From Ideonella margarita (GTDB taxonomy: Bacteria; Pseudomonadota; Gammaproteobacteria; Burkholderiales; Burkholderiaceae_C), in contig NZ_JBBUTI010000001.1 in assembly GCF_038066635.1 (NCBI RefSeq), positions 310,001-374,000 of the forward strand: a stretch of DNA of 64,000 nt, given 5' to 3'. How positions within the stretch are numbered: the stretch's first letter is position 1; every line of letters starts with the position of its first letter. Under the pieces are notes generated by a model that had not been told where the DNA came from, did not search any database, and saw only the letters and a list, made by a program, of their open reading frames with translations. Positions 16,496 through 24,995 of the stretch are shown here, one piece after another. Both the position numbers and the translations under genes were made by a program.

Positions 16496-18112
16496 TTGAG
16501 TCTGATCAATAAGATCCTGCGCGGCGCGGCGCGTGTGCTGGCCCGTCGCCCCACCGATCCGCGTGTGGCTCCGCTGTGTGCTGCACTTCAGGCTGAAGCG
16601 GACCGGCTACCTGCTCCATCCGAAAACGGTCCGCTGCTGGCCGTTCAAGGTGTGGAGGACCCGCTGTTCTATGGGCTGTTCGCCTCGCTGGCTCTGGCGC
16701 TGCGCGACGCCACCGGCGCGCGCACCGCTCTTCTTCAGGTGCGTGCCATCAACGGAGCCATAGGTAACGACTGGATCGCCCGCATCGCTCGCTCGCTGCC
16801 TCTGAATTGGCTGGTCAACCGGCAATGGGCTGCAGCAAATCATGGGCTCATCGGATCGGTGGCCTACAGAAGTGATTCGCTCTCCCATCCGCTGGGCGAT
16901 GCAGCCGACTGGTTTCGCGCGGGCCGCCTGTGGCGCTCGCTTCAGGCTTGCGACGACATCTCAGGGCTGCGCATCGATGGCGTTTTGGTGGGTGATCTGG
17001 TCATTGATTCGTTCCTGCGCTTCCGTCCCTCGCCCCGTTTCGACGTCACTGATCCATTTGTGCGGCACGTGTTGTGGCAATGCCTGCGCGATCTGCGTCG
17101 TGCCGGTGCCTGGTTTGCCAAGGCACGACCGTCGATGTATCTCAGCAGCTACTCGACCTACATCGAGCACGGCATCGCCGTGCGCGTTGCTTTGGCTCAT
17201 GGCGTGCCAGTGCGCGTCTACGGCAACTTCATCACATTCGGCAAACGGCTAAGTACTGAAGACGTATTTCACACTGTCGACACCAGCGACTACCGGCGCG
17301 CCTTCGACGCCCGCCCGGACCAGGCCGAATGTCTGGCCGAAGCTGATCGGCAGCTGAGCGTTCGCCTGTCTGGGGGAATCGACACGGCTACGTCCTACAT
17401 GAAGGTTTCTGCATACGCCGACAGTGGCACTGCGGTGCCTGTTGAGGTCAATGGTGCTGTCGTGATCTTTCTTCACGACTTCTATGACAGCCCACATGTT
17501 TACGGCGATCTAGTCTTCCCCGATTTCTGGGTTTGGCTGGATTTCACGGTCAAAACTTTGCGTGAGGCCGGCATCCCCTTCTGGGTGAAGCCGCATCCAA
17601 ACCAGATCGCACTCAGCAGCGAGGTGATGAAGGATTTGCAGCGCGAGCACCCGGACCTGCGTTTGCTCTCCGCCAGCATCACCAATGCTCAGTTGGTGCG
17701 TGCCGGGATGCGCTGCGGAGTGACCGTCTATGGAACGGTGGCGCATGAGTTGGCCTACCTGGGCGTGCCGTGCATCTCCTGTGCGCGCCACCCGCACCAT
17801 GCCTTCGAGTTTGCTCGCACTGCAAGCACTGCAGCCGAATACCAGAGCATGCTCCGCACACCGGGACATTGCCCTTTGCCGCAAGCGGAGATGAAGCGCC
17901 AAGCTCTGGCCTTCTACTTCATGCATAACCTGAACGGCGACCCTGAACTGCTTGCTCTGCGTCGCCAGTTCATCGCGTTTTGGAAGTCCAGCAATGCCGA
18001 GGACGCAAAGCCAGACAGCGTGCGCGATGGCCTGGCCGCGCTGCGCGCCCTTCCAGGGTGGCGCGATCACCTCGAGATACTGATCAAGGAGTTCACATCC
18101 CATGCTCGCTAA
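16496..18112 (+). CDS. Capsule-polysaccharide-type glycosyltransferase (KpsS/polysialyltransferase-like), candidate nonulosonic acid transferase
   Basis: A 538-residue cytoplasmic protein without clear signal or membrane segments. The recognisable mark is the WVKPHPNQ motif near residue 363 followed by TVYGTVAHELAYLGVPCIS. This is the HP-motif plus G-T-x-x-x-E-A-like donor site seen in GT-B capsule enzymes that handle CMP-Kdo or CMP-sialic acid. The N-terminal ~300 residues look like no family I can name. TTG 16496 is used, with GGA about 8 bases upstream; no ATG lies nearby. It follows pseI by 23 bases and precedes the PhyH gene. Its position makes it the best candidate for the enzyme using the CMP-nonulosonic acid made by this operon. 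That assignment is inference. Confidence 0.65.
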   Translation: MSLINKILRGAARVLARRPTDPRVAPLCAALQAEADRLPAPSENGPLLAVQGVEDPLFYGLFASLALALRDATGARTALLQVRAINGAIGNDWIARIARSLPLNWLVNRQWAAANHGLIGSVAYRSDSLSHPLGDAADWFRAGRLWRSLQACDDISGLRIDGVLVGDLVIDSFLRFRPSPRFDVTDPFVRHVLWQCLRDLRRAGAWFAKARPSMYLSSYSTYIEHGIAVRVALAHGVPVRVYGNFITFGKRLSTEDVFHTVDTSDYRRAFDARPDQAECLAEADRQLSVRLSGGIDTATSYMKVSAYADSGTAVPVEVNGAVVIFLHDFYDSPHVYGDLVFPDFWVWLDFTVKTLREAGIPFWVKPHPNQIALSSEVMKDLQREHPDLRLLSASITNAQLVRAGMRCGVTVYGTVAHELAYLGVPCISCARHPHHAFEFARTASTAAEYQSMLRTPGHCPLPQAEMKRQALAFYFMHNLNGDPELLALRRQFIAFWKSSNAEDAKPDSVRDGLAALRALPGWRDHLEILIKEFTSHAR

Positions 18113-19172
18113 AGCCATGCAGTTGCCGGTTTTGGGTCCGGTCCTGGCGGCGCTGCGCGTCGCCGTGCTCAACCTCCGCAGCGTGTTGGTGCTGCCTTGG
18201 GGATTGCTGCGCTACCGGCAGACCCAGCGTACTCCTGAGGCTGCCTACCAGGCCATGGTCTGGCTCTTCTGCGTCAGCCGTGGCAAGTTCAACGACGTTG
18301 CTTCCCGGCTCCTCGCGCGGCGCAGGCCAAAGCTGCCACTGAGCTCTCGCTGTGGTGTGCTGGGCGATCTTGATGCGGGTCGCAGCGCGCCGTTGGTGGA
18401 GCGCCTGCGCGAGGATGGCTATGTCGTATTTCCCGGCGCGCTGCCGGCCGAGGCCTGCGATCGATTGATGAACTTTGCCCAGCGTACGCCCGCGCTGGTT
18501 CGCCGCATGGATCATGAGGCGGTGTCGAGCGTGCCGCGCAAGGCATTGTTCGATGCTGCTGAGCCGCTTGCCGTGCGCTACGACTATGACCCAGCCGATC
18601 TCCTCAATCACCCGGATGTACAGGCGCTGCTGGCCGACGGCTCGCTGCTGGAGGTTGTCCAGGAATACCTGGGCTGCGAGCCGCTCGCTGACGTACTCAG
18701 CATGTGGTGGCACACCAATTACCACACTCAGCCCGACGCTGAGGCCGCCCAGTTCTTCCACTTCGACATGGACCGGTTCAAGTGGTTGAAGATCTTCATC
18801 TACCTGACCGACGTGGGGCCCGAGAACGGCCCGCACGCGTTCGTGCGCGGTTCGCACCAGACCGGCGCCATACCTGACCACATCCTTCGTCGAGGCTATG
18901 TCCGCCTGACCGACGAGGAGGTGGCTGAGCACTATCCCGCCAAAGACGTGCTGGCTTTCTCGGCGCCCCGCGGCAGCATCATCCTTGAGGATACCCGCGG
19001 GCTGCACAAGGGGGCCCATGTCACTGGCGCCCCACGGCTGATTCTGCAACTGCAGTTCAGCAATACGCTGTTCGGTACCAACTACCCGCGCGCCCGGATC
19101 GGCCAGGTTGTAGCGCCAGAACTGTTGGCGATGCTGGACCGTGCTCCTTCGATCTACCGCCAGTACGCGTGA
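18102..19172 (+). CDS. Phytanoyl-CoA dioxygenase (PhyH)-family 2-oxoglutarate/Fe(II) oxygenase
   Basis: A 356-residue protein with the double-stranded beta-helix oxygenase signature. The iron ligands are H220 and D222 (FFHFDMDRFKW) and H302 (RGLHKGAHV), and R312 (PRLILQL) would bind the 2-oxoglutarate carboxylate. All key residues are present, so it is probably active. The central segment YLTDVGPENGPHAFVRGSHQ is characteristic of PhyH proteins. The first ~100 residues contain a weakly hydrophobic N-terminus (LAALRVAVLNLRSVLVLPWG) and no recognisable domain. It starts 11 bases inside the preceding gene and ends in a GTGA overlap with the acyltransferase, so it is a committed part of the operon. 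It likely hydroxylates a sugar or acyl substituent of the glycan; the substrate is unknown. Confidence 0.85.
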   Translation: MLAKAMQLPVLGPVLAALRVAVLNLRSVLVLPWGLLRYRQTQRTPEAAYQAMVWLFCVSRGKFNDVASRLLARRRPKLPLSSRCGVLGDLDAGRSAPLVERLREDGYVVFPGALPAEACDRLMNFAQRTPALVRRMDHEAVSSVPRKALFDAAEPLAVRYDYDPADLLNHPDVQALLADGSLLEVVQEYLGCEPLADVLSMWWHTNYHTQPDAEAAQFFHFDMDRFKWLKIFIYLTDVGPENGPHAFVRGSHQTGAIPDHILRRGYVRLTDEEVAEHYPAKDVLAFSAPRGSIILEDTRGLHKGAHVTGAPRLILQLQFSNTLFGTNYPRARIGQVVAPELLAMLDRAPSIYRQYA

Positions 19173-20173
19173 CGATGCTGAAACCGTTGCTGCGAGCGCT
19201 CTACTGGTTCCTCTTCAATGCCTGTCGAGCTTGGGGGGCGATGCGGGGCGTCCGCATCGAGCCAAGCGTGCAATGGCGAGGCCGGGCACGCTTCTCTGTC
19301 GGGCATGGCAGTTACATCGGCGCTCGCACCGTGCTCAGCGGTGATGCCGGCGCAAGCGTGCAGATCGGCGAGCGCGTCTGGATGGGCAGCGACTGTGAGA
19401 TCTCAGCGCTGGGCCGTGTCGACATTGGTGCCCACACCACGCTGCAGCATCGCAGCCAACTGCACGGTGATGTACGCCTGGGCGCTGGCTGTACCGGGGC
19501 GGCTGACCTCTACATTTCTTCAGGCCGGCACGAGTTTCGGCGCAATCCCCCCCTGCCAATTCGCCTGCAGGACCGCGCTCGCGCGGGTCTGCCGGCGGCC
19601 GAGCGCAGTCAGCCTGTGGAAGTGGGCGACGACTGCTGGCTGGGCATCGGCGTGGCGGTCATGCCGGGGGTGCGAATCGGCCGTGGTTGCGTGCTGGGCG
19701 CCCATTCGGTGGTGACCACCGACCTGCCGCCTTACAGCATTGCAGTCGGGTCGCCGGCACGCGTCATCGGCCAGCGCCTCGCTTACGCCCCGCCGGCTGC
19801 ACTGGATGCCGCTCGGGACGAGCATCTGCCGTATTTCGACGCTGGCTTCAGCCAGATCGGCCACGACGAGGGCGATGCCGGTGTGCCCAGGGTGGCCGGC
19901 GGGCTGGCGCTGAACCGCGCCGAATGCCGAATCGCGCTGGCCGTCTTGCCAGGGCAGGGCGTGCGGCTGCAACTGCGGGCCGCGGGGCCTGGCCAGCTGC
20001 TGCATGCCGGCGTGGTCCGCAGCGTGCCGGCCGGCTTGGCAACCCTGGAGTGGCAGGCTGCGCCGGACGCGCGCGGCCTGTTGTCCTTTGACTGGCGGCC
20101 CGAGGGCGGGGCGGCGAGTGCTTGCCTGGTGCTGCTGTCCGCGCAAGCGATCACTCTGGAGGAGCAGCCATGA
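19169..20173 (+). CDS. Left-handed beta-helix (hexapeptide) acyltransferase with C-terminal extension
   Basis: Residues ~25-205 form a hexapeptide-repeat acetyltransferase of the WbbJ/CatB type: repeated I-G-x-x-x turns (SYIGARTVLSGDAG, VQIGERVWMGSD, DDCWLGIGVAVMPGVRIG) ending with the usual SVVTTDLPPYSIAVGSPARV. The last ~110 residues are not part of that fold. They look like a small beta-rich domain (LALNRAECRIALAVLPG, LLSFDWRPEGG), perhaps carbohydrate-binding. Start is the GTG of a GTGA overlap with the PhyH gene; ATG 19175 is in frame. It may O- or N-acetylate the repeat unit, or supply the missing PglD activity for the 4-amino sugar of the first module. Which sugar it modifies cannot be read from sequence. 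Confidence 0.8.
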   Translation: MTMLKPLLRALYWFLFNACRAWGAMRGVRIEPSVQWRGRARFSVGHGSYIGARTVLSGDAGASVQIGERVWMGSDCEISALGRVDIGAHTTLQHRSQLHGDVRLGAGCTGAADLYISSGRHEFRRNPPLPIRLQDRARAGLPAAERSQPVEVGDDCWLGIGVAVMPGVRIGRGCVLGAHSVVTTDLPPYSIAVGSPARVIGQRLAYAPPAALDAARDEHLPYFDAGFSQIGHDEGDAGVPRVAGGLALNRAECRIALAVLPGQGVRLQLRAAGPGQLLHAGVVRSVPAGLATLEWQAAPDARGLLSFDWRPEGGAASACLVLLSAQAITLEEQP

Positions 20174-21918
20174 GCGCCCCCGGCAAGACCTCTGGCGGCC
20201 AAGCGGTGCTGCTGTTCATGGCGCATGTCCTGCGCCGCTTCCCCCTGGCCCGCTGGGCGGTGCTGCTGACCTTCGTGCTGCTGGTGCTGGAGTACGTGGG
20301 CATCAGTCTGATGATCCCGCTGGCATCAGCCAACAATCCGGATGCGCACCCGAGCAAGGTTGCGGAGCTCTGGAACGAGGTGGTCCGCGCGGTGGGCCTG
20401 CCGCCCACCATCATGACCTGGGTCTGGCTGTTCCTTCTGCTTCTGACCCTGCGCAGTGCCGCAGGCTACCTGCATGTGCTGCTGACCACCTTCGTGGCCA
20501 AGCAGGTGCACCGGCAGCTCAGCGAGGATGTCTTCCGCCGCGTGCTGATCGACGAACCCATGGCCAGCGTCTACAAGCGCTCGATCGGGCACTACGTGTC
20601 GCTGGCTGGCGACGACACCTTCCGTGCCGGCTCGCTCATCCATTCCGGTCTGCTGATGCTGGCCGGTGCCTGCTCGGCCGGCGCGGGCCTGGTGCTGCTG
20701 TACCTGTTCTCGCCGCTGATGTTCTGGGCAACGATGGGTTTTCTGGGCGTTTCGGCCGTGCTGGTCGGGCTGTGCCTGAAGCAGATGCTGCGCCTGAACC
20801 GGCGCTCGGTGGACCTGTCGCGGGAGGCAGGCACCGGCTTCCTCGAAGCACTCAACAGCCTGCGCTCGATCCGTTCCATGGATTGCGAGCCCTTCGTGCA
20901 CGCGACCTACCGCGACCAGATGCGCCGCTATACCCGTTTGCTGTTCGAGATCGACGCCTTCAAGGCCGGTATCCGCGCTGTGCCCGGCCTGGTTGCGCTG
21001 CTCACGGGCGTGATCGGGCTGGCGCCCTGGTGGGCGGGTCAGGTGCCGTTGGCGTCGGAGACCGTGTTTGCTGGCACCACCATCATCATCCGTGTGTTCG
21101 TTTCGCTCGGCGCACTGATGACGGCCGGTGGCACTTTCCTTGTAGATGCCCGTGCCGCCAAGGATCTGCGTGAGCTGATCGAGGGCCCAGGGCAGACGCC
21201 CCGCGCCAGCGGCCCGGGGGCGCCGTTGGCCGCGCCCTTCGACGAGCTGGCCCTCGTCGGCCTGCGCTATGGATACCTGGCCGACATGCCAGTGCTGCGT
21301 GACTTGAGTTTCGACTTCCGCCGTGGCTGCACCCACGCCATCATCGGACCCTCCGGCTCGGGGAAGTCCACTCTGGCCGATGTACTGCTGGGCATGGTGG
21401 AGCCGGACGAGGGGCGCATCCTTCTAGACAAGCGCGCCGTGGCTGCGGCCGATCTGCGCCAGCGCGTGGTGCTGGTCGAGCAGCAGCCACGCATCTTCTC
21501 GGCGTCGGTGCGTGACAACCTCTGCCTGGGCTTGACGCTGGACGACCATGCCTTGAACGAGGCCCTGCAGACGGTGGACATGCTGGAGGTGGTGCAAGGC
21601 CTGCCAGCCGGACTGGACACGCCGCTGGACTACCAGGGCTCCAACCTCTCCGGTGGGCAACGCCAGCGCCTGTCCATCGCCCGCGCTCTGCTGCGCCAGC
21701 CTCAGATCCTGATCCTGGACGAGGCCACCAGCGCCCTCGACCCCACCACCCGCGACACGGTAGTGGCTCGCATCAAGCAGCGTCTGCACGACGGCGTGCT
21801 GGTCTTCATCACCCATGATGAAACCATTGCCGCGCTGGCCGACACGGTGCTGGCCCTGAGCCCCTCGGGTGCAGAGACACCGGCCGCCAAGAGTACTGCC
21901 GAGGCAGCCCATGACTGA
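20170..21918 (+). CDS. PglK/MsbA-type ABC exporter (lipid-linked glycan flippase)
   Basis: A 582-residue half-transporter: about six membrane helices in residues 20-320, then an ATPase domain. Walker A GPSGSGKST starts at G393, the signature is LSGGQRQRL at 493, Walker B LILDE ends at D517-E518, and the switch His is H549 in FITHDE. Fused exporters of this type in glycan loci (PglK, WlaB) flip undecaprenyl-diphosphate-linked oligosaccharide across the inner membrane. No Wzx-type flippase was seen in the window, so this is the likely translocase. ATG 20170 lies in an ATGA overlap, with GGAGGA at 20157-20162 as ribosome binding site. It overlaps the next gene by 8 bases. Confidence 0.9.
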   Translation: MSAPGKTSGGQAVLLFMAHVLRRFPLARWAVLLTFVLLVLEYVGISLMIPLASANNPDAHPSKVAELWNEVVRAVGLPPTIMTWVWLFLLLLTLRSAAGYLHVLLTTFVAKQVHRQLSEDVFRRVLIDEPMASVYKRSIGHYVSLAGDDTFRAGSLIHSGLLMLAGACSAGAGLVLLYLFSPLMFWATMGFLGVSAVLVGLCLKQMLRLNRRSVDLSREAGTGFLEALNSLRSIRSMDCEPFVHATYRDQMRRYTRLLFEIDAFKAGIRAVPGLVALLTGVIGLAPWWAGQVPLASETVFAGTTIIIRVFVSLGALMTAGGTFLVDARAAKDLRELIEGPGQTPRASGPGAPLAAPFDELALVGLRYGYLADMPVLRDLSFDFRRGCTHAIIGPSGSGKSTLADVLLGMVEPDEGRILLDKRAVAAADLRQRVVLVEQQPRIFSASVRDNLCLGLTLDDHALNEALQTVDMLEVVQGLPAGLDTPLDYQGSNLSGGQRQRLSIARALLRQPQILILDEATSALDPTTRDTVVARIKQRLHDGVLVFITHDETIAALADTVLALSPSGAETPAAKSTAEAAHD

Positions 21919-22843
21919 GCAGCTGCTGCCTTTCGAGCCCGCTCCGGTGGCCTTGTTCGCCTACATGCGGCCTGACCATCTGGCCCGAACGCTGCAGGCC
22001 CTTCAGGCCGACCCGCTGGCACCGCGAACGCGGCTTTACCTCTTCCTGGACGCGGCGCGCTCGCCGGCCCACCAGGCCGGCGTCGATGCCGTGCGCGCCC
22101 TGGTGAAGGACCTCCAGGGCTTTGCCGCCGTGGAGTGCCTGTCGCGCAGCCAGAACATGGGCCTGGCCCGCTCCATCATCGACGGCGTGGGGCAGGTGCT
22201 TCACCATCACGAGCGGGTCATCGTGCTGGAGGACGATTTGGTCGTCTCGCCGCATTTCCTGGGTTACATGAACAGTGCGCTGCAGCTGTACGCAGACGAC
22301 GAGGCGGTGGCCTCGGTGCATGGCTACATCTACCCGGTCAACCGGGCCCTGCCCGAGACCTTCTTCCTGCGTGGTGCGGACTGCTGGGGATGGGCCACCT
22401 GGCGCCGCGCCTGGGCCCATTTCAATCCGGACGGCGCCGCGCTGCTGGCTGATCTGCGGGCACAGGGACTGACCAGTGCCTTCGATTTCAACGGTGCCTA
22501 TCCCTACACGCGCATGCTGGAGCATCAAATCGCCGGCCGAAACAACTCCTGGGCCATCCGCTGGCATGCCAGTTGTTTCCTGCGTGGCATGCTGACCCTC
22601 TATCCGGGTCGCAGCTTGGTACGCAACATCGGCAATGACGACAGCGGTACCCACAGTGCCACCAACCGCGACTTCGACGTGGAACTTGCCACGACGTCGC
22701 CGCGGCTGGAGCGCTTGCCGTTGCGGCCTTCCGACGAAGGCACGCGCGCGGTGCGTGACTACTTCGTGCGCACGCGCTGGCTGCCACGCCGTCTCCTGCG
22801 GCACGTCCGCGCCCGGTGGGCTCGCTGGCGCAGGTCGGCCTGA
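21911..22843 (+). CDS. GT-A glycosyltransferase
   Basis: A 310-residue GT-A fold enzyme. The N-terminus VALFAYMRPDHLARTLQAL is typical of proteins that begin with a donor-binding strand and R-P-x-x-L helix. The metal-binding DxD-like motif is VIVLEDDLVVS, and RGADCWGWATWRRAW marks the acceptor side. NNSWAIRWHASCFLRG resembles the family of hypothetical glycosyltransferases in EPS loci related distantly to GNT-I-like enzymes. ATG 21911 overlaps the ABC transporter by 8 bases. It is cytoplasmic, with a basic C-terminal tail (RRLLRHVRARWARWRR) that may hold it at the membrane. Sugar and linkage are unknown. Confidence 0.8.
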   Translation: MTEQLLPFEPAPVALFAYMRPDHLARTLQALQADPLAPRTRLYLFLDAARSPAHQAGVDAVRALVKDLQGFAAVECLSRSQNMGLARSIIDGVGQVLHHHERVIVLEDDLVVSPHFLGYMNSALQLYADDEAVASVHGYIYPVNRALPETFFLRGADCWGWATWRRAWAHFNPDGAALLADLRAQGLTSAFDFNGAYPYTRMLEHQIAGRNNSWAIRWHASCFLRGMLTLYPGRSLVRNIGNDDSGTHSATNRDFDVELATTSPRLERLPLRPSDEGTRAVRDYFVRTRWLPRRLLRHVRARWARWRRSA

Positions 22844-22883
22844 GGCCGGCCGCATCCTTCTCACCTTGATCCAAGGACATTGC

Positions 22884-23879
22884 ATGACTGACTATCGCGA
22901 CAAGCGGGTGCTGATCACCGGGGGCATCGGCTTCATCGGCTCCAGCCTGGCACGCGCCCTGGTGGCTCAAGGCGCCCGCGTCACCCTGGTCGACAGCCTG
23001 ATCCCGACCTACGGCGGCAACCTGCAGAACATCGCCGACATCCGCGACCGGGTGACGGTCAACGTCTGTGACGTGCGGGACCGTTTCGCCATCGAATACC
23101 TGCTGCGCGACCAGGACTTCCTGTTCAATCTTGCTGGACAAACGAGCCACATGGACTCGATGTCGGATCCCAAGACCGATCTGGACATCAATGCGGCGGC
23201 GCAGCTGTCCATCCTCGAGGCCTGCCGGACCGTCAACCCTGGCATCCGCATCGTCTTCGCCAGCACGCGCCAGATTTACGGCAAGCCCGACTACCTGCCG
23301 GTGGACGAGAAGCACCCGATCCGCCCGGTTGACGTGAACGGCATCAACAAACTGGCCGGCGAGTGGTATCACCTGCTGTATGCCAAGGTCTACGGCATCC
23401 GCGCCTGCGTGCTTCGCCTGACCAACACGTACGGCCCCGGCATGCGGGTCAAGGATGCACGCCAGACCTTCCTGGGCATCTGGATCCGTCAGCTGATCGA
23501 AGGGCAGCCCATCAAGGTCTTCGGAGACGGCACGCAGCTGCGTGACTTCAACTACGTGGACGACTGTGTCGATGCGATGCTCATTGCTGGTGTGGCCCCG
23601 CAGGCCAACGGCCAGGTCTACAACCTGGGCAGCGACGAGGTCGTCAACCTCAAGGACCTGGCGCAGATGATGGTCGAGCTGGTGCCTGGTCGCAGCTTCG
23701 AGATCGTGCCTTTTCCGCCTGAGCGCAAGGCCATCGACATCGGCGATTACTACAGCGATTTCTCGCTGGCGCGTACGGAACTGGGCTGGTCGCCGAAAAT
23801 CGATCTGCAGGAGGGCCTGCGCCGCAGTCTGGCTTACTACCGCGAACACGGACAACACTACTGGGACGCTCAACCATGA
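22884..23879 (+). CDS. NAD-dependent epimerase/dehydratase with Asn in place of the catalytic Tyr
   Basis: Extended SDR of 331 residues with TGGIGFIGSSLARAL (cofactor loop), NLAGQTSHMDSM, FASTRQIYGKPDYLP, LTNTYGPGMRVKD and RDFNYVDDCVDAM. The catalytic Y-x-x-x-K is here N152-G-I-N-K156, so the general-base Tyr is missing while the Lys is kept. From memory the TRQIYGKP and DVNGINK segments recur together in relatives from EPS clusters, so the change is probably a subfamily trait, not a defect. ATG 22884 has AAGGA 6 bases upstream. It overlaps the following aminotransferase gene by 4 bases, suggesting the pair makes a keto and then an amino sugar. Reaction uncertain. Confidence 0.82.
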   Translation: MTDYRDKRVLITGGIGFIGSSLARALVAQGARVTLVDSLIPTYGGNLQNIADIRDRVTVNVCDVRDRFAIEYLLRDQDFLFNLAGQTSHMDSMSDPKTDLDINAAAQLSILEACRTVNPGIRIVFASTRQIYGKPDYLPVDEKHPIRPVDVNGINKLAGEWYHLLYAKVYGIRACVLRLTNTYGPGMRVKDARQTFLGIWIRQLIEGQPIKVFGDGTQLRDFNYVDDCVDAMLIAGVAPQANGQVYNLGSDEVVNLKDLAQMMVELVPGRSFEIVPFPPERKAIDIGDYYSDFSLARTELGWSPKIDLQEGLRRSLAYYREHGQHYWDAQP

Positions 23880-24979
23880 TCCTGATGAATGACTTCAAGG
23901 CCGAGCCGGCCGAATTGCAGACCGAGATGCTGGCGGCAGTACAGCGTGTCATAGCGTCTGGCTGGTATGTGCTTGGTCCGGAGGTGCAGGCCTTCGAACA
24001 ACGCTGGGCCGAAGATTGCCAATTGCCGCGGGCGATCGGCGTTGGCAATGGCATGGACGCCATCGAACTGATCCTGCGTGGCTTGAATATTGGCCCTGGC
24101 GACGAGGTCATCACCACGCCGATGACGGCCTTTGCCAGCGTGCTGGCTATCCTGCGTGCAGGTGCGGTGCCGGTGCTGGCCGACATCGATCCCGATACCG
24201 CGCTGCTCAGTCGCGCCAGTGTCGAACGTTGCTTGACGCCGCGCACCCGCGCGGTGTTGCTGGTACACCTGTACGGCCAGGTGCGTGACATGGCCGAGTG
24301 GCAAATCCTGGCACGAGACAAGGGCTTCGCCTTGGTCGAGGACTGTGCACAGTCGCATCGCGCGACGCTCGGCGGTGTGCGGGCAGGTGGTTTCGGTGTG
24401 GCAGGAGCGTACAGCTTCTACCCCACCAAAAACCTCGGCGCGCTCGGTGATGGTGGCGCCGTCGTGACGCGCGATATGGCGCTCGCCGACCGGGTGGCTC
24501 GTCTGCGCAACTATGGCCAGAGCGAGCGCTACCACCACCCCGAGATCGGGATGAACAGCCGGCTTGATGAGATGCAGGCGGCCATCCTCTCGGTGCGTCT
24601 CAATTGGTTGGCAGGCTACACCGAGCGGCGTCAGCAAATCGCGCAACGTTATCGCGCCGAATTGAAGCAGCCTGCCATTCGGCTGCTGGCCGCTCCTCAA
24701 GAGACGGCAGCACACGCATATCACCTCTTCGTGGTCTGCAGCGCGCACCGAGATGCCTTGGTGGCGCATCTGAAGGCTGCCGGCGTACAGGCGCTGTTGC
24801 ATTACCCTGTGCCCATGCATCACCAGCAAACCTGTCTCGATATGCGACGTGACCCGCTGGGCCTTCCGGCCAGCGAGCAACATGCCCTGCAGTGCCTGTC
24901 GCTGCCATGTCACCCGCAGCTGGATGATGCCCAGCTGGATCAAGTGATCGCCGCAGTCAACAGCTTCCGGGCGATCTGA
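23876..24979 (+). CDS. DegT/DnrJ/EryC1/StrS sugar aminotransferase (FdtB/QdtB-like)
   Basis: A 367-residue PLP enzyme. The PLP lysine is K185 in SFYPTKNLGALGDGG, and LVEDCAQSHRA and VGNGMDAIELILRGLNIG are the cofactor-stacking and phosphate-binding segments. The PTKNLGALGDGG pattern is typical of sugar 3-aminotransferases such as FdtB/QdtB/DesV, which differ from the PseC/PglE group. It begins in an ATGA overlap with the Tyr-less epimerase and probably aminates that enzyme's product. With PseC and the gene at 653 it is the third sugar aminotransferase in the locus, so the polymer should be rich in amino sugars. The 3- versus 4-position is an inference from motif similarity. Confidence 0.85.
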   Translation: MILMNDFKAEPAELQTEMLAAVQRVIASGWYVLGPEVQAFEQRWAEDCQLPRAIGVGNGMDAIELILRGLNIGPGDEVITTPMTAFASVLAILRAGAVPVLADIDPDTALLSRASVERCLTPRTRAVLLVHLYGQVRDMAEWQILARDKGFALVEDCAQSHRATLGGVRAGGFGVAGAYSFYPTKNLGALGDGGAVVTRDMALADRVARLRNYGQSERYHHPEIGMNSRLDEMQAAILSVRLNWLAGYTERRQQIAQRYRAELKQPAIRLLAAPQETAAHAYHLFVVCSAHRDALVAHLKAAGVQALLHYPVPMHHQQTCLDMRRDPLGLPASEQHALQCLSLPCHPQLDDAQLDQVIAAVNSFRAI

Positions 24980-24995
24980 GTTTCTGGGCCTCCGC

